A DNA stretch of 64,000 nt, from the NCBI RefSeq assembly GCF_030254645.1, contig NZ_CP116346.1, forward strand, positions 2,483,973 through 2,547,972. Reading direction: 5' to 3'. The position numbers were made by a program, and so were the translations under genes. Positions 1 through 7,682 of the stretch are shown piece by piece. Within the stretch, counting starts at the first letter, position 1. Each line of letters starts with the position of its first letter. Below the pieces are notes generated by a model. That model was not told the origin of the DNA. It searched no databases and saw only the letters and a program-made list of their open reading frames with translations. Origin of the DNA: Paucibacter sediminis. GTDB taxonomy: Bacteria > Pseudomonadota > Gammaproteobacteria > Burkholderiales > Burkholderiaceae_C.

Positions 1-1
1 G

Positions 2-463
2 CCGGCGCGGCCCGCCGAACTGGCGCAGCACGACTGCGTGCTGGTGCGCTCACCCGAGGGCACGGTGCTGGATCTGTGGCGCCACCGCCGCGGCGAGGAG
101 GTCGAGGAGGTGGCGGTGCGCGGCTGGCTGACCTGCGAGAGCCGCGACGACGCGCTGCAAGCGGTGCTGCACGGCCAGGGCGTGGGCCGCTTTGCGGATC
201 TGTCGGTCTGGCACCATGTGCGCGACGGCCTGCTGCAGCCGGTGCTGCTGGACTGGGACAGCCCCGACGCGCCACCCTTCAGCGCGCTGCTGCGGCCGGA
301 TGCGCGGCGCGACGAGGCCACGCAGGACTTCGTCGCCTTTCTGGCTCGGCTGCTCGGCGAGATCGAGGCCCAGTGCGTGCGGCTGATCGGCCCGCGGCCG
401 CAGCCCGAGCGGCCCGCCTGGTATGCAAGGCGCCAGGGCAGGGCGTCGGCGGGCCAGCGCTGA
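2..463 (+). CDS. LysR-family transcriptional regulator, C-terminal part (cut by window edge)
   Basis: The open frame enters from the left edge and ends at TGA 461-463, so only the last ~153 residues are present and the start is outside the window. The visible part has the typical effector-binding half of a LysR regulator: a PAEL-A-HDC segment followed by a W about ten residues on, a block giving GVG-FADLSVWHHVRDG, and a C-terminal DFVAFLARLL helix. The winged helix lies off-window, so the target cannot be inferred. It is convergent with the glucokinase gene, with 7 bases between the stops, and is probably unrelated to the glucan locus. The family is fairly certain from the C-terminal half alone; the role is unknown. 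Confidence 0.75.
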   Translation, partial: PARPAELAQHDCVLVRSPEGTVLDLWRHRRGEEVEEVAVRGWLTCESRDDALQAVLHGQGVGRFADLSVWHHVRDGLLQPVLLDWDSPDAPPFSALLRPDARRDEATQDFVAFLARLLGEIEAQCVRLIGPRPQPERPAWYARRQGRASAGQR

Positions 464-470
464 GCGAGGC

Positions 471-1472
471 TCAGGCGCGCGCGCAGAAGCGCTCGATGTC
501 CAGCGCGCGCGAGGCGCCGATCAGGGCCGGCGAGACCTCGGCGTTGATCAGCCAGCAGGGGATCTGCGCCAGATAGGCCTGGAAGCGTCCCTTGCCCTCG
601 AAGCGCTCGCGGAAGCGCGAGGCGCGCAGCTCGGGCAGCAGGCGCGGTGCGATGCCGCCGCCGATGTAGACGCCGCCGCGCGCGCCCAGCGTGAGCGCCA
701 CATTGCCGGCAAAGCTGCCGAGGAAGCGGCAGAACAGCTCGATGGCGAGGCGGCACAGCGGGTCGCCGCTGTGGCGTGCGCCGTCCACGATCTCGGCCGG
801 CGTGAGCGTCAGCGCGGCCTGGCCCGCCAGGCCGGCCGCCGCCTCGTAGAGATTCACCAGGCCCGGGCCGGACAGCACGCGCTCGGCCGAGACATGGCCG
901 AAGCGCCCGCGCAGCCACTCGATCACCGCGGCCTCCTGCGCGTCGTTGGCCGCCAGCGTGCTGTGCCCGCCTTCGCCCGCCACCGGCAGGTAGCCGCCAC
1001 CGGGCGCGGGCAGCAGCCCCGATACCCCCAGGCCGGTGCCCGGCCCCAGCACGGCCATGGCCTCGTCGGCAATCGCCGCGCCCGGGCCCAGGGGCAGCAG
1101 TTCGTCGGGGCCCAGGGCCGGCAGGGAGAGGGCCAGCGCCGTGAAGTCGTTCACCACCGCCAGCCGGTTCACCGCCAGTTCCTTCTTCAGGGAGGCGATC
1201 GAGAAGGACCAATGGTGGTTGGTCATCCTGACCTCGTCGCCGGTGACCGGATTGGCGATGCCGATGGCGCAGGCACGCGGGCCCTGCTGCTTGCCATGGT
1301 CCGACAGATAGCGCTGGATGGCCGCCGCCAGCGAACCATGCTCGGCGCAGCGGTAGCTGGCGATGTCGGACAGCGGCGCACCCGCCTCATGCGCCCAGGC
1401 CAGGCGGGCATTGGTGCCGCCGATATCGCCGAGCAGCCGCGGGTAGGTGAGGGTGGAGACCGTATTTGCCAT
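471..1472 (-). CDS. glk: Glucokinase (Glk family)
   Basis: Predicted ATP-dependent cytoplasmic glucokinase of about 333 residues (E. coli Glk has 321), phosphorylating glucose released by the neighbouring glucosidases. The phosphate-binding motif GDIGGTNAR lies at about residues 15-23. The sugar-binding VVNDF segment (catalytic Asp) is near the first third and GPGTGLGVS follows it. I chose the ATG at 1472, which gives MANTVSTLTY; the open frame continues upstream but without family similarity and through an operator. There is no clear ribosome-binding site in the 14 bases between the operator palindrome (1487-1500) and the ATG, so the transcript may be leaderless or very short-leadered. The gene is divergent from the GH30 gene, and one LacI-type operator faces each gene. 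Confidence 0.93.
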   Translation of the reverse strand: MANTVSTLTYPRLLGDIGGTNARLAWAHEAGAPLSDIASYRCAEHGSLAAAIQRYLSDHGKQQGPRACAIGIANPVTGDEVRMTNHHWSFSIASLKKELAVNRLAVVNDFTALALSLPALGPDELLPLGPGAAIADEAMAVLGPGTGLGVSGLLPAPGGGYLPVAGEGGHSTLAANDAQEAAVIEWLRGRFGHVSAERVLSGPGLVNLYEAAAGLAGQAALTLTPAEIVDGARHSGDPLCRLAIELFCRFLGSFAGNVALTLGARGGVYIGGGIAPRLLPELRASRFRERFEGKGRFQAYLAQIPCWLINAEVSPALIGASRALDIERFCARA

Positions 1473-1476
1473 GTTC

Positions 1477-1500
1477 GTGATGTTAATGAAAGCGCTTTCA
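1477..1500 (-). promoter_or_regulatory. LacI-type operator in front of glk
   Basis: A perfect 14-bp palindrome TGAAAGCGCTTTCA occupies 1487-1500. Read toward glk it is followed by the ten bases TTAACATCAC (1477-1486). The same 24-base arrangement, with one mismatch, recurs at 16188-16211 in front of the ABC operon. The CG-centred palindrome is the usual operator form for LacI/CcpA-type regulators, and a LacI-family gene is present in the locus (16261-17307). The site lies 15 bases upstream of the glk start, compatible with repression by occlusion. Confidence 0.8.
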
Positions 1501-1598
1501 GGCATCAAGCAATGGTTTACCCGGCGCCCCGCCGGGCGCGCCACGCGGGCCGTGCTTTTCTCATTGACCGCCGGCCGACGAGGCCCTATTCTGAAAAA

Positions 1599-1612
1599 AG
1601 AAAGCGCTTTCA
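1599..1612 (+). promoter_or_regulatory. LacI-type operator in front of the GH30 gene
   Basis: The sequence AGAAAGCGCTTTCA differs from the 14-bp palindrome of the other three sites only in its first base, leaving a perfect 12-bp core GAAAGCGCTTTC at 1600-1611. It lies 57 bases upstream of the chosen GH30 start (1669). A short A-rich run (AAAAAA) precedes it and ATAAAACC follows, the most AT-rich stretch in this intergenic region, so it probably overlaps the promoter. Confidence 0.75.
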
Positions 1613-1668
1613 TAAAACCAAAAGCGTCCTCTTGCCACCCATGCCGCGGCAGCGCGGCCCTCCTGCCC

Positions 1669-3063
1669 ATGAGTTTCACGCCCCCCTCCCGCACCGGCGA
1701 CTTGCGCTGCGTGCTCAGCGCCCTCGGCCAGGGCAGCAGCGCGGCGCTGCAGCTGGCGCCGCAACCGTCGCTGGCCTTGCGGCCAGCAGCGGATCTGGCC
1801 GAGGCCGCCCGCGGCCTGCCGCAGCTGATGGTGAACAGCGACAAGCGCTTCCAGCGCATCGAGGGCTTTGGCGGCGCCTTCACCGAGGCCGCCGCCGTGA
1901 CCTGGCAACAGCTGCCATGGGCCGAGGCGGAACGCCTGCTGCACGCTTACTTCGATGCGGCGCAGGGCCATGGCTACACGCTCTGCCGCGTGCACATGAA
2001 CAGCTGCGATTTCGCGCTGGGCAACTATGCGCATGCCGAGGTGCCCGGCGATGCGACCTTGCAGAATTTTTCGATCGAGCGCGACCGGCGCGCCCTGCTG
2101 CCCATGATCAAGGCGGCGCAGGCGGTGGCGGCGCAGCCCATCAAGCTGCTGGTCTCGCCCTGGAGCCCGCCGGCCTGGATGAAGAGCAACGGCCAGATGA
2201 ACCAGGGCGGCAAGCTGCTGCCGCAATACGCCGCCGCCTGGGCGCAATGCTATGTGCGCTTCATCCAGGCCTATGCGGCCGAGGGTGTGCCGGTCTGGGG
2301 CGTGACGGTGCAGAACGAGCCCGACGCCACGCAGCGCTGGGACTCCTGCATCTACAGCGCCGCCGAGGAGCGCGACTTCGTGCGCGACCATCTCGGCCCG
2401 GCGCTGCATGCCGCCGGCCTGGGCGAGGTGAAGATCGTCATCTGGGATCACAACCGCGACCAGATGGTGCAGCGTGCCGACACCGTCTACGCAGACGCGC
2501 AGGCGGCGCGCTATGTCTGGGGCTGCGGCTTCCACTGGTATGGCGAGGATGCTTTTGACCATGTGCGGCTGGTGCACGACGCCTGGCCCGACAAGCAGCT
2601 GCTCTTCACCGAGGGCTGCCAGGAGGGCGGCCCGCACCTGGGTTCCTGGGCGCTGGGCGAGCGCTATGCGCGCAACATCATCAACGACCTGAACCGCTGG
2701 ACGGTGGGTTGGATCGATTGGAACCTGCTGCTGGACGAGACCGGCGGCCCCAACCATGTGGGCAATCTCTGCAGCGCGCCGATGCTGGCGGACCGCAGCT
2801 GCGGGCTGCTGATGCCGCAGAGCTCCTACCATTACCTGGGCCATTTCGCGCGCTTCATCAGGCCCGGCGCGCAGCGCCTGCTGTGCGCGGCCAGCAAGCA
2901 GGATCTGGAGTGCACGGCGGCACTCAATATGGATGGCGAGCTGGCCCTGGTAGTGCTGAACCGGAGCGAGGCGGCGCTGCGCTTTGTGCTGTGTATCGAC
3001 GAGCTGGCCTGTGTGGCGGAGTTGCCGCCGCGCGCCATCGCCAGCTACGGCCTGGCACGATGA
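1669..3063 (+). CDS. GH30 family glycoside hydrolase (glucosylceramidase / beta-glucanase type)
   Basis: Predicted retaining beta-glycosidase of clan A, 464 residues. The opening strand GFGGAFTEAAA (about 66-76) is characteristic of GH30. The acid/base Glu is E217 in VTVQNEPDA and the nucleophile is E315 in LLFTEGCQEGG. The conserved SPWSPPAWMK (163-172) lies between them, and a short beta-sandwich remnant ends the protein. I chose ATG 1669 (MSFTPPS): upstream codons carry the operator and no homology. No signal peptide is visible from this start, so the enzyme seems cytoplasmic and would act on imported beta-1,6- or beta-1,3-glucosides, unlike exported GH30 enzymes. Its stop overlaps the ATG of the next gene (ATGA at 3060-3063), indicating co-translation with the binding protein. 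Exact substrate is not deducible. Confidence 0.88.
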   Translation: MSFTPPSRTGDLRCVLSALGQGSSAALQLAPQPSLALRPAADLAEAARGLPQLMVNSDKRFQRIEGFGGAFTEAAAVTWQQLPWAEAERLLHAYFDAAQGHGYTLCRVHMNSCDFALGNYAHAEVPGDATLQNFSIERDRRALLPMIKAAQAVAAQPIKLLVSPWSPPAWMKSNGQMNQGGKLLPQYAAAWAQCYVRFIQAYAAEGVPVWGVTVQNEPDATQRWDSCIYSAAEERDFVRDHLGPALHAAGLGEVKIVIWDHNRDQMVQRADTVYADAQAARYVWGCGFHWYGEDAFDHVRLVHDAWPDKQLLFTEGCQEGGPHLGSWALGERYARNIINDLNRWTVGWIDWNLLLDETGGPNHVGNLCSAPMLADRSCGLLMPQSSYHYLGHFARFIRPGAQRLLCAASKQDLECTAALNMDGELALVVLNRSEAALRFVLCIDELACVAELPPRAIASYGLAR

Positions 3064-4310
3064 CACGGCGCCGCGCCTTGCTGGGGGCGGGTCTCGCCGC
3101 GGCACTGCCGGTGCGCGCGGGCGCGCGCGCCGTGCTCACGGTGGCCGCCTTTCCGCTGGTGGACGAAATCGCCCGCGCCGCCACGCCGGCCTGGCAGCGC
3201 CTGCATCCCGAGGTGGAGCTGCGCGTGCTGAGCCGCCAGTACAGCGACCACCACACCGCCATGACCACGGCGCTCTCCACCGCGGTGGCCCTGCCGGACG
3301 TGATGGCGCTGGAGTCCAGCTTCGTCGGCCGCTTCGCCCAGGGCGGCGGGCTGGAGGATCTGCGCCAGCCGCCCTATGAGGTCGAGCGCTTTCGTGCGCG
3401 CCTGGTGCCCTATGCCTATGAACAGGCGGTCGCGCGCAACGGCGCGGTGGTGGCCATGCCGGCCGACATCGGGCCCGGCACCCTGCTGTACCGGCAGGAC
3501 ATCCTGAGCCGCGCGGCGCTCGCCGAAGACGATCTCACGCGCTCCTGGGAGCATTACGTGGCCGCCGGTGCGCGCATCAAGGCACGCACCGGCGCCTACC
3601 TGATCGCCCATGTGCAGGAGATCAAGGACATCCTGATCCGCAGCGGCCTGCGGCCGGGCGAGGGCCTGTACTTCGATACCGATTCGCGCGTGCTGGTGAA
3701 CTCGCCGCGCTTCGAGCGGGCCTTCGAGGTGGCGAGGGAGGCGCGCCGGCAGGGGCTGGACGCGCGCGTGCCGGCCTGGTCCAACGACTGGGCCGAGGGC
3801 TTCAAGCGCGGCCGCCTCGCCACCGAGCTCTCGGGCGCCTGGCTGGCGGGGCAGCTGAACAGCTTCATCGCCCCCGGCACGCGCGGCCTGTGGCGGGCCG
3901 CGCCGCTGCCCGAGGGCGCCAGCGCCGCCTATGGCGGGGCCTTCTACGCGATGCCGCGCCACGCCGCGCCGGCACGCAAGGCGCTGGCCTGGGACTTCAT
4001 CCGCCTGATGACGCTGGACCCGCAGCTGCAGCTGCAGGCCTTCAAGGCCTACGACGCCTTCCCCGCCCTGCTGGCCACCCACGAGGATGCCTTCTTCAGC
4101 GAGCCCCTGCCATTTCTGGGCGGGCAGCCGGCGCGCCGGCTCTGGCGCGAGGCGGCACGCCGCATCAGCGCCGCGCCCGTGCACAAGCAGAACCAGTTTG
4201 CCGAGGAAGTGGTGCAGACCGAACTCGACAAGGTGCTGAACCGCGCCAAGCCGATACGCCAGGCGCTGGCCGACGCCGAGCAGCTGCTGGAGCGGCGCGC
4301 GCGCCGTTGA
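3060..4310 (+). CDS. ABC sugar transporter substrate-binding protein (orphan paralogue)
   Basis: Periplasmic solute-binding protein of family 1 (MalE/UgpB-like), 416 residues. An N-terminal twin-arginine-like or Sec signal (MTRRRALLGAG, hydrophobic core, cleavage near ARA) is followed by LTVAAFPLVDEI. It aligns essentially without gaps to the binding protein at 14893-16149; shared blocks include DHHTAMTTALSTAV, PDVMALE, DIGPGTLLYRQD, KDILIR-G-PGEG and SGAWLAG. No permease or ATPase gene adjoins it, so it probably feeds the single MalFGK-type transporter encoded 9-12 kb away. It is translationally coupled to GH30 upstream (ATGA overlap) and followed 32 bases later by GH16. A different ligand length or linkage from its paralogue is an inference. 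Confidence 0.88.
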   Translation: MTRRRALLGAGLAAALPVRAGARAVLTVAAFPLVDEIARAATPAWQRLHPEVELRVLSRQYSDHHTAMTTALSTAVALPDVMALESSFVGRFAQGGGLEDLRQPPYEVERFRARLVPYAYEQAVARNGAVVAMPADIGPGTLLYRQDILSRAALAEDDLTRSWEHYVAAGARIKARTGAYLIAHVQEIKDILIRSGLRPGEGLYFDTDSRVLVNSPRFERAFEVAREARRQGLDARVPAWSNDWAEGFKRGRLATELSGAWLAGQLNSFIAPGTRGLWRAAPLPEGASAAYGGAFYAMPRHAAPARKALAWDFIRLMTLDPQLQLQAFKAYDAFPALLATHEDAFFSEPLPFLGGQPARRLWREAARRISAAPVHKQNQFAEEVVQTELDKVLNRAKPIRQALADAEQLLERRARR

Positions 4311-4342
4311 CGACACGACACTAGCCACAGGAGAGCTTACGC

Positions 4343-5212
4343 ATGAACCGACGATTTGCCCGCGCCTGCACCCCGCTGCTGGCGGCATTGAGCCTGGGCG
4401 GCTGCGGCGGTGCCGGCGGCGCCACCGCGCCCCAGCCTGCCCCCGCACCCGTGCCCGCACCGGAAACCCTGGCCGTGCCGGCCGGCTACCGGCTGGTCTG
4501 GTCCGATGAGTTCGAACCCGCCGGCCTGCCCGACCCCGCCAAATGGGCCTACGACACCGGCATGAACAAGCAGGGCTGGCACAACCACGAGCAGCAGTAC
4601 TACAGCGCCGCGCGCGCTGAGAACGCCGAGCAGCGGGAGGGCAAGCTGGTCATCACCGCGCGCAAGGAGCAGCTCTCCGCTGCGGCCGACTGGGGTGGCC
4701 AGCCCTATACCTCGGCGCGCCTGATCACCGCCGGCAAGGCGGAGTGGACCTATGGTTTCTTCGAGATCCGCGCCAAGCTGCCCTGCGGCAAGGGCACCTG
4801 GCCGGCGATCTGGATGCTCGGCAGCCAGGGTGAATGGCCCGCCGCCGGCGAGCTGGACATCATGGAACAGGTGGGCAAGGAGCCCAGCAAGGTCTTCAGC
4901 ACCACCCACACCAGCGCCGGCAGCGGCGGCAATGGTGCGGGCGCGGCCACCCAGGTCGGCGACGCCTGCAGCGCCTTCCACACCTACCAGATGGACTGGA
5001 CGCCCCAGCAGGTGCGCTTCGGCATCGATGGCAAGAGCCACTTCGTCTACAAGAACGCAGGCACCGGCAAGGCCCAATGGCCCTTTGACGCGCCGCAGTT
5101 CCTGATCCTCAACATCGCCATCGGCGGCGACCTGGGCGGGCCGGTGGACGACGCCATCTTCCCGGTGCGCATGGAGATCGATTACGTGCGCGTGTACCAG
5201 GCCGCCAAGTAG
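4343..5212 (+). CDS. GH16 family endo-beta-glucanase, lipoprotein (laminarinase-like)
   Basis: A 289-residue lipoprotein. The type II signal ends in LGGC with the lipidated Cys at residue 21, followed by a Pro/Ala linker to about residue 45. The GH16 domain begins at YRLVWSDEFE. The catalytic signature GELDIMEQVG holds E170, D172 and E175 in the ExDxxE arrangement without the extra residue typical of other branches, as in bacterial laminarinases and lichenases. WPAIWML precedes it and a C-terminal MEIDYVRVYQ ends the fold. It would cut beta-1,3(-1,4/6)-glucan at the cell surface and supply oligosaccharides to the TonB-dependent receptor. It is the last gene of the GH30-SBP-GH16 operon, with a fair Shine-Dalgarno (AGGAGAG) before the ATG. 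Confidence 0.9.
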   Translation: MNRRFARACTPLLAALSLGGCGGAGGATAPQPAPAPVPAPETLAVPAGYRLVWSDEFEPAGLPDPAKWAYDTGMNKQGWHNHEQQYYSAARAENAEQREGKLVITARKEQLSAAADWGGQPYTSARLITAGKAEWTYGFFEIRAKLPCGKGTWPAIWMLGSQGEWPAAGELDIMEQVGKEPSKVFSTTHTSAGSGGNGAGAATQVGDACSAFHTYQMDWTPQQVRFGIDGKSHFVYKNAGTGKAQWPFDAPQFLILNIAIGGDLGGPVDDAIFPVRMEIDYVRVYQAAK

Positions 5213-5221
5213 CGCGGCCCG

Positions 5222-6031
5222 CTACCAGCGCCCCGCATGGCGCAGCACCCGGCCCGCCATGGTCTCGGCCACGTAGAGTCGGCCCTGGCGGTCGAACACC
5301 GGGTCGCGCGGCTCCCTGAGACCCTCGGCCAGCAGCTGCTGCCTGCCGTCGGGGCCGATGCGGGTGATGCGCCGCGCCTGCGGCTGCGCCACGATCAGCT
5401 CGCCCGCCGGGCTGAACGACAGGCCCACCGGGCCGGCGAGATCTGCAAACGGATGCAACAAGCCCTTGGCGTCGAGCCGCACGACCTGGTTGCCACGCCA
5501 GTCGTTGATGAAGGTGTCGCCGTTGCGCGCAAATGCCAGGCCATGCGGCCCCTTCAAGGCGACGACGGTACGCGAGCGCGTCGCCGAGGCGAAGGCGCGC
5601 ACCTTGCCAGTCAGCTCGCAGACCCAGAGCTCGCCGTTGGGCGCAAACGCCAGATCGACCGGCGACTCGAGCTCATCGACAAAGGTCGAGACCGCGCCAG
5701 CGCGATCGATCTTGGCGATGCGACCGGCGCCGGTGTCGGCCACGTAGAGATGGCCCGCGGCGTCGAGTTCGAGGTCGTGCGGGCTTTCAAAGCCGCGCGC
5801 GATGCGCGTGAGCCGCCCGTCGACACCGATGCGCGCGATCTCGCCGCTGAGCTGCTCGGCCACATAGAGGCTGCCGTCGGGCGCGAACAGCAGGCCGCGC
5901 GGCTGCGCCAGCCCGCCGGCAAACTCGGCAAAATCGGTCGGCAAGCTAGCGGCATCGGCGGCCGTCGCCCCGCGCCAGGGAGGCAGAGCCATCAGCATGC
6001 AGGCGAGGAGTTTGCGTCTGGTGTGCATCAT
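5222..6031 (-). CDS. Exported NHL-repeat beta-propeller protein
   Basis: Predicted secreted or periplasmic six-bladed propeller of 269 residues. I start at ATG 6031, the first of two adjacent ATGs with GGGGGA upstream. This gives a signal peptide (MMHTRRKLLACML through GATAADA). The body consists of about six repeats of the pattern 'PDG.LYVAE...G.I.RI' (for example APDGSLYVAE, DAAGHLYVAD, FAPNGELWVCE, DRQGRLYVAE), typical of NHL/SMP-30-like propellers. No catalytic metal set is obvious. It is convergent with GH16 (9 bases apart). No LacI-type operator is seen in front of it, so membership in the glucan regulon is unproven. Function unknown; it may bind a ligand or act as a lactonase-like enzyme. 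Confidence 0.72.
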   Translation of the reverse strand: MMHTRRKLLACMLMALPPWRGATAADAASLPTDFAEFAGGLAQPRGLLFAPDGSLYVAEQLSGEIARIGVDGRLTRIARGFESPHDLELDAAGHLYVADTGAGRIAKIDRAGAVSTFVDELESPVDLAFAPNGELWVCELTGKVRAFASATRSRTVVALKGPHGLAFARNGDTFINDWRGNQVVRLDAKGLLHPFADLAGPVGLSFSPAGELIVAQPQARRITRIGPDGRQQLLAEGLREPRDPVFDRQGRLYVAETMAGRVLRHAGRW

Positions 6032-6148
6032 CACGAGTCCCCCGTCAGCCGTCGTCAAGGCCCGGTGCGCGGCGGCGGTGTCGGCGATGTTGCTACGGCC
6101 ACCGCCCGCATGCAAGCCGGGCGCGGCGCGAGCCGGCGGACGCGCTTC

Positions 6149-7663
6149 TCAATCGAGCCGCGCGGCGCAATGCTTGGCGATGAACTCGGCGTGCGTGGGC
6201 ATGGCCTGGGCGCATTTGCCCACCACGCGCTGGACGTTGTCCAGGTAGGCCTGCACCTCGGCCTCGGGCAGCAGGTCGGCAAAGGGGTGGTAGCCGCGTG
6301 GCTGCAGGCGCTGGCCCAGCATCACCTGCAGCCAGCTGACCTCGGTGAACAGCTCCACGCCATCGCGGTAGACGCGGCCATTGCTGGCGAACAGGTCCAG
6401 CTTGCGCTGCAGGCCCTCGGGGACGGGCATGTTGCGGCAGTAGTTCCAGAACTCGGAGTCGTCGCGCTGGGTGAGCTTGTAGTGCAGGATCAGGAAGTCG
6501 CGGATGCGCTCGTACTCCACGCGGGTGATGGCGTTGTACTCGGCGATGTCGGCGGCGTCGAAACCCGCGCGCGGGAAGTAGTCGAGGATGCGCGCCACCG
6601 CCATGTGGATGAGGTGGATGCTGGTGGATTCCAGCGGCTCCAGGAAGCCGCTGGCGAGGCCCACCGCCACGCAGTTGCGCACCCAGAAGGTCTTGGCGCG
6701 GCCGGTGCGGAAGGCCAGGTGGCGCGGCGCGGCGGTGGCCGCGCCATCGAGGTTGCGCAGCAGGATGGCCTCGGCCTCTTCCTTGTCCATGAAGCGGCTG
6801 CTGTAGACATGGCCATTGCCGATGCGGTGCTGCAGCGGGATGCGCCATTGCCAGCCGGCCGCGTGGGCGGTGGAGCGCGTCATCGGCAGCAGCGGGCTGA
6901 CCGACTCGCAGGGCACGGCGATGGCGCGATCGCAGGGCAGCCAGTGCGACCAGTCCTCGTAGCCGGCATGCAGGGTCTGCTCGATCAGCAGGGCACGCAT
7001 GCCCGAGCAATCGATGAAGAAATCGCCGGCCACGCGTTCGCCACTCTCCATCACGATCGCGGCAATGCCGCCATCGCCGTCGCACTGCTCCACCCGCGTG
7101 ACCTTGCCCTCCAGGCGCTGCACGCCGCGCTGTTCGGCAAAGCCGCGCAGAAAGCGTGCATAGAGGCCGGCATCGAAATGGTAGGCATGGGCGATCTCGG
7201 CCAGCGGCGAGCCCGCCATGTCGTGGCGCGCGCGCATGAACTTGGCCTGGCGCGGCGCCACCGTGTTGATCGAGTACTCGCCCAGCGGCGCGGCCTTGCC
7301 CTGCGCCGCCATGCGCAGCCAGAAGTGATGGAAGGGCACGGTGTCGGCCATCTGGCCGACCTTGCCGAAGCCGTGGATATAGCGGTCGCCCAGCGCGCCC
7401 CAGTTGACGAACTCGATGCCCAGCTTGAAGCTACCGCGCGTGGCGCGCAGGAACTCGTCTTCGTCGATGCCCAGCGCCCGGTTGAACTCGGTGAGGTTGG
7501 GAATGGAGGCCTCGCCGACGCCGATGATGCCGATCTCGTCGGACTCGATCAGCCGGATCGAATAGGCCCGCCCCAGCGCCTTGGCGAATGCCGCGGCCGT
7601 CATCCATCCGGCGGTGCCTCCACCGACGATGACGATATTGCGCAGGGGCGGGTTGCTGTCCAT
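6149..7663 (-). CDS. Tryptophan halogenase-like FAD-dependent protein of TonB-linked sugar loci
   Basis: A 504-residue flavin-dependent halogenase-family protein. The N-terminal dinucleotide motif VGGGTAGW lies at 13-20. The halogenase motif WxWxIP is at 271-276 (WQWRIP). K80 in SFKLGIEFVNW matches the position of the essential Lys of PrnA/RebH, and E345 in PLESTSIHL matches the catalytic Glu. All active-site landmarks are therefore kept. Genes of this family are regularly found beside TonB-dependent receptors for carbohydrates in Proteobacteria, where their substrate is unknown. Here it directly follows the receptor gene (19 bases), so the two are probably cotranscribed. Real halogenation of tryptophan is not implied. 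Confidence 0.88.
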   Translation of the reverse strand: MDSNPPLRNIVIVGGGTAGWMTAAAFAKALGRAYSIRLIESDEIGIIGVGEASIPNLTEFNRALGIDEDEFLRATRGSFKLGIEFVNWGALGDRYIHGFGKVGQMADTVPFHHFWLRMAAQGKAAPLGEYSINTVAPRQAKFMRARHDMAGSPLAEIAHAYHFDAGLYARFLRGFAEQRGVQRLEGKVTRVEQCDGDGGIAAIVMESGERVAGDFFIDCSGMRALLIEQTLHAGYEDWSHWLPCDRAIAVPCESVSPLLPMTRSTAHAAGWQWRIPLQHRIGNGHVYSSRFMDKEEAEAILLRNLDGAATAAPRHLAFRTGRAKTFWVRNCVAVGLASGFLEPLESTSIHLIHMAVARILDYFPRAGFDAADIAEYNAITRVEYERIRDFLILHYKLTQRDDSEFWNYCRNMPVPEGLQRKLDLFASNGRVYRDGVELFTEVSWLQVMLGQRLQPRGYHPFADLLPEAEVQAYLDNVQRVVGKCAQAMPTHAEFIAKHCAARLD

Positions 7664-7682
7664 GGCGGCGATTGTGGCCCGA

